Source of the DNA: Candidatus Heimdallarchaeota archaeon
GTDB taxonomy: Archaea > Asgardarchaeota > Heimdallarchaeia > JABLTI01
Assembly: GCA_030667035.1 (NCBI GenBank)
Contig: DAOUWQ010000083.1
Location: 1 to 6,671, forward strand
DNA length: 6,671 nucleotides
Reading direction: 5' to 3'
Below the pieces are notes generated by a model. It made no database searches. It was not told the origin of the DNA and saw only the letters and a list, made by a program, of their open reading frames with translations. Below, piece after piece: positions 4,952 through 6,671 of this stretch. The first letter of the stretch is position 1; the number at the start of each line of letters is the position of its first letter. Position numbers and translations under genes: made by a program.

Positions 4952-6421
4952 ATGGTTGAGAAAATAATTGACATTTCAGTAATGAATGTTGGTGAAATTG
5001 ATGGTCGCGCTTATATGAATAAGCGTGATATGGAAAGAATTGGTGTAGATGATTTTGATATCATCCAACTAATTAATGAGTTTGAAGATAGCTGTGCAGT
5101 ACAAGTTCTCGAAAACGATGAGGTAGAGGCAGATACAGTTGCAGTTGACAATGGAATTCTTGATTCCGCGAACATTAGTGATGGCGACAGGGTTAAAGTA
5201 AGAAGAGCCCAAATTAAGAACGAAGCAATAACTAGAGTGAAGTTTGGTATTGAACCTCTTGAAGGTCAACCAGTTGAAGAATGTATAACATACATTTTAG
5301 AGAATTTTGATGAACTAACATCTGTTATAAGAAACAGACCCGTTTACCGTAATTTACAAATTGACTGGCCTGATGCCGGTTGTGGACACGTTAAAATTAC
5401 CTTTTTAGATGCAGATCCAGACATGGAAGGCGATGAAGTTGGTATTATTGATCCTTCAGTGAAGGAAGTAGAAGTTCAATTAGTTCCAGCGAGTGAAATG
5501 TCCTTTAATGCAGTTTTAATTCTCGATGTTTCAGGTTCAATGAGCAAAGTTGATATGGTTGTTAAAGGAACCGGAACTGCTGTTGAAGGGTTAAGAAGAG
5601 GTCTTAAAGGAAGCAAAGATTTAGACGCTCTCTTAGACGAATTTGAAGAGAAGAAAGTGTCTCGAATTAAAGGTGCTGCCTTAGCAACTCTATTGTTCCT
5701 TTCACAGAAAGTTAGTCGTGGTTGGGGTGAACAATTATCTATTCTCAGTTTTGCTGGGGATGTCGATGTATTTGAAATTGAATATGGTTCAGGTGGGCCT
5801 ACACCAGTTATTGCATGCACTGGTCAAGCAAAATCAGCCGGTCTAGAAATCATTGCTGATTATGTTTCCAAGCGATGCTCCAAAGGTGGCGGACTTACAT
5901 TCATGAGTGGTGCAATCCAACAAGCTTATGAAATGACAAAGAAATTCGAGCCAAATTCAATAACAGGTAAAATGAATCCAGCAATGATTATTCTTCTTAC
6001 AGATGGGCAACCAAACAAAGGAAATGGTCTTGGTATAAATCCAGTACCTGTTGCACGCAAATGTGCACGAGATTATCCAAATACGATTTTCTATACCATA
6101 GGACTTGGTGAAGCAGATAAAAGACTGCTTAAAAAATTGTCTGAAATTGGCAGAGGAGAATTTTACGAAGCAAATGATCTCGGTGAATTAACTAAATTCT
6201 ACGATCTCCTTGCAAGAAGATTCATGATCGCCTTAAAAACCGAACCAACTGAACTTGTTGAACAAATTCCAGAAGACTTCTTTGATGAAGTCGCTGATGA
6301 TGAAGAAAGCGATGAAGTCGAGTTAGCTCTTGAGGAAGAGTATGGTAGTGCAGGCGAAGATATAGAAGAATTCGAAGAAGAACTCGAAGAAGTCGAAGAA
6401 GAACTCGAAGAAGACGATTAA
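4952..6421 (+). CDS. Cdc48-type N-domain fused to a von Willebrand A (MIDAS) domain with an acidic tail
   Basis: A 489-residue cytoplasmic protein with no signal or membrane segment. Residues about 1-88 look like the double-psi barrel of the Cdc48/VAT N-domain: GRAYMNKRDMERIGVDDFDI (18-37), then ISDGDRVKVRRAQI (75-88), against GDKVKVRK in VAT. Residues about 92-178 match the second N-subdomain, with RNRPVYRNLQI (127-137) and IIDPSVKEVEVQL (165-177) at the places of RRPMLEQDNI and EIGEETKIEI. Where Cdc48 continues into its AAA+ ATPase, this protein has a VWA domain (about 185-428). Its metal site is complete: DVSGS (Asp192, Ser194, Ser196), Thr316 in GGGLTFMSG, and Asp351 in LLTDGQPN. A helix-rich insert of about 40 residues (199-238) separates the first motif from helix 1. 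The tail (439-489) is almost all Glu/Asp and helical. No ATPase motif exists, so it probably acts as a metal-dependent binding or adaptor protein, perhaps beside Cdc48 or another AAA+ machine. That role is inference; VWA is certain, the N-domain likely. Confidence 0.88.
   Translation: MVEKIIDISVMNVGEIDGRAYMNKRDMERIGVDDFDIIQLINEFEDSCAVQVLENDEVEADTVAVDNGILDSANISDGDRVKVRRAQIKNEAITRVKFGIEPLEGQPVEECITYILENFDELTSVIRNRPVYRNLQIDWPDAGCGHVKITFLDADPDMEGDEVGIIDPSVKEVEVQLVPASEMSFNAVLILDVSGSMSKVDMVVKGTGTAVEGLRRGLKGSKDLDALLDEFEEKKVSRIKGAALATLLFLSQKVSRGWGEQLSILSFAGDVDVFEIEYGSGGPTPVIACTGQAKSAGLEIIADYVSKRCSKGGGLTFMSGAIQQAYEMTKKFEPNSITGKMNPAMIILLTDGQPNKGNGLGINPVPVARKCARDYPNTIFYTIGLGEADKRLLKKLSEIGRGEFYEANDLGELTKFYDLLARRFMIALKTEPTELVEQIPEDFFDEVADDEESDEVELALEEEYGSAGEDIEEFEEELEEVEEELEEDD
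6372..6413 (+). repeat. Perfect tandem duplication of a 21-base unit in the acidic tail
   Basis: Two identical 21-base units (6372-6392 and 6393-6413) encode the heptad pair FEEELEE and VEEELEE near the end of the VWA protein; the only residue difference comes from the base before the first unit. The heptad has hydrophobic residues at positions 1 and 5, compatible with a charged coiled coil or single helix. Confidence 0.8.
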
Positions 6422-6440
6422 GAATATTTCTTCTTCATTA

Positions 6441-6472
6441 TTTTCTTTTTTTTATTTATTTTAATCTTTTTT
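6441..6472 (+). terminator. T-tract terminator of the Cdc48-N/VWA gene
   Basis: Twenty bases after the stop a T-rich run begins (TTTTC, then eight T, then TTTATT and TTTTTT groups). A weak AAGAA/TTCTT inverted repeat (6420-6432) overlaps the stop codon. This is the T-tract type of terminator usual in archaea. Confidence 0.55.
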
Positions 6473-6491
6473 CAGCTTAACATAGTTTTTT

Positions 6492-6526
6492 AAAAAAAAA
6501 TAAAAAATAGATCGATTTAATCGATC
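6492..6526 (-). terminator. Stem-loop plus T-run terminator of the right-edge membrane protein gene
   Basis: GATCGAT (6510-6516) and ATCGATC (6520-6526) form a perfect 7-bp stem with a 3-base loop. On the minus strand it is followed by long T runs (6508 down to 6492). It lies 17 bases beyond the stop at 6543, back to back with the terminator of the VWA gene. Confidence 0.65.
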
Positions 6527-6542
6527 AATTAACTAGTGTTTT

Positions 6543-6671
6543 TTAAACAAGCGATAATATTATAGATAATTCTACGCCTGGAATCAGAGAAACTCCATAG
6601 ATTGCTAATGAAATAATTTGGAATATTCCCCAACCAATACAGAAAAAGGATACAATAATTGCTATTGGCAT
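6543..6671 (-). CDS. C-terminal part of a membrane protein (runs off the right edge)
   Basis: The last 42 residues of a minus-strand gene, starting at the window edge with MPIAIIVSFFCIGWGIFQII and ending with VELSIILSLV. It is nearly all hydrophobic, with one or two membrane segments separated by YGVSLIPG. The Met at the edge may be internal or the true start; the window cannot tell. The stop is followed by a well-formed terminator, which supports a real gene. No family can be recognised from so short a hydrophobic piece. Confidence 0.5.
   Translation of the reverse strand: MPIAIIVSFFCIGWGIFQIISLAIYGVSLIPGVELSIILSLV

Noticed and set aside
5069..5269. Minus-strand open frame of 66 codons
   Set aside because: Lies wholly inside the Cdc48-N/VWA gene, has no ribosome site or family-like sequence, and its residues mirror the codons of the opposite strand.
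5476..5820. Minus-strand open frame of 114 codons
   Set aside because: Fully inside the VWA domain coding region, which has an intact catalytic-type metal site; the opposite frame shows no recognisable protein.
1..6671. tRNA, rRNA, CRISPR array or insertion sequence
   Set aside because: No clover-leaf arms, rRNA-like stretches, regularly spaced repeats, transposase-like frames or terminal inverted repeats were seen on either strand.

Overview
The window is AT-rich, gene-dense archaeal DNA. Archaeal signs are TATA-like elements upstream of several genes, Shine-Dalgarno sites that are pieces of GGAGGTGATC, a class III (archaeal type) prepilin signal, and a Cdc48/VAT-type N-terminal region. A Ras-superfamily GTPase with a long Pro/Thr-rich tail points most towards an Asgard archaeon. 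That placement is inference, because no rRNA or ribosomal protein gene is present.

Layout from left to right: (1) the N-terminal part of a 6-phosphofructokinase, minus strand, running off the left edge; (2) divergent from it, a PaaK/coenzyme F390 synthetase-like adenylation protein that stops at the hinge before the usual C-terminal domain; (3) convergent with that, a four-helix membrane protein of unknown function; (4) divergent from the membrane protein, a stand-alone ModE-type winged-helix regulator; (5) convergent with the regulator, a small GTPase with a tail of about 180 residues, minus strand; (6) a gene-free stretch of about 410 bases; (7) an archaeal type IV pilin-like gene whose frame is cut by one in-frame TAA, with the rest of the frame intact up to a stem-loop/T-run terminator; (8) a 489-residue protein that joins a complete Cdc48-type N-terminal region to a von Willebrand A (MIDAS) domain with a very acidic tail; (9) the C-terminal end of a membrane protein, minus strand, running off the right edge.

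The genes mostly alternate in strand and each seems to have its own promoter and terminator, so this is not one operon. The ModE-like regulator and the four-helix membrane protein share a 140 to 155 base divergent promoter region, and regulation of the second by the first is the most natural functional link. The phosphofructokinase fits central sugar metabolism and the PaaK-like protein fits carboxylate activation or a derived binding role; their adjacency is probably not functional. The most unusual items are the Cdc48-N/VWA fusion, the tailed GTPase with mixed Rab-like and Arf-like motifs, and the interrupted pilin gene.

Two start codons were moved inward from the longest open frame. In both minus-strand genes, the membrane protein and the GTPase, the upstream TTG overlaps a GGAG Shine-Dalgarno core, and a TTG or GTG lies exactly 8 bases after that core.
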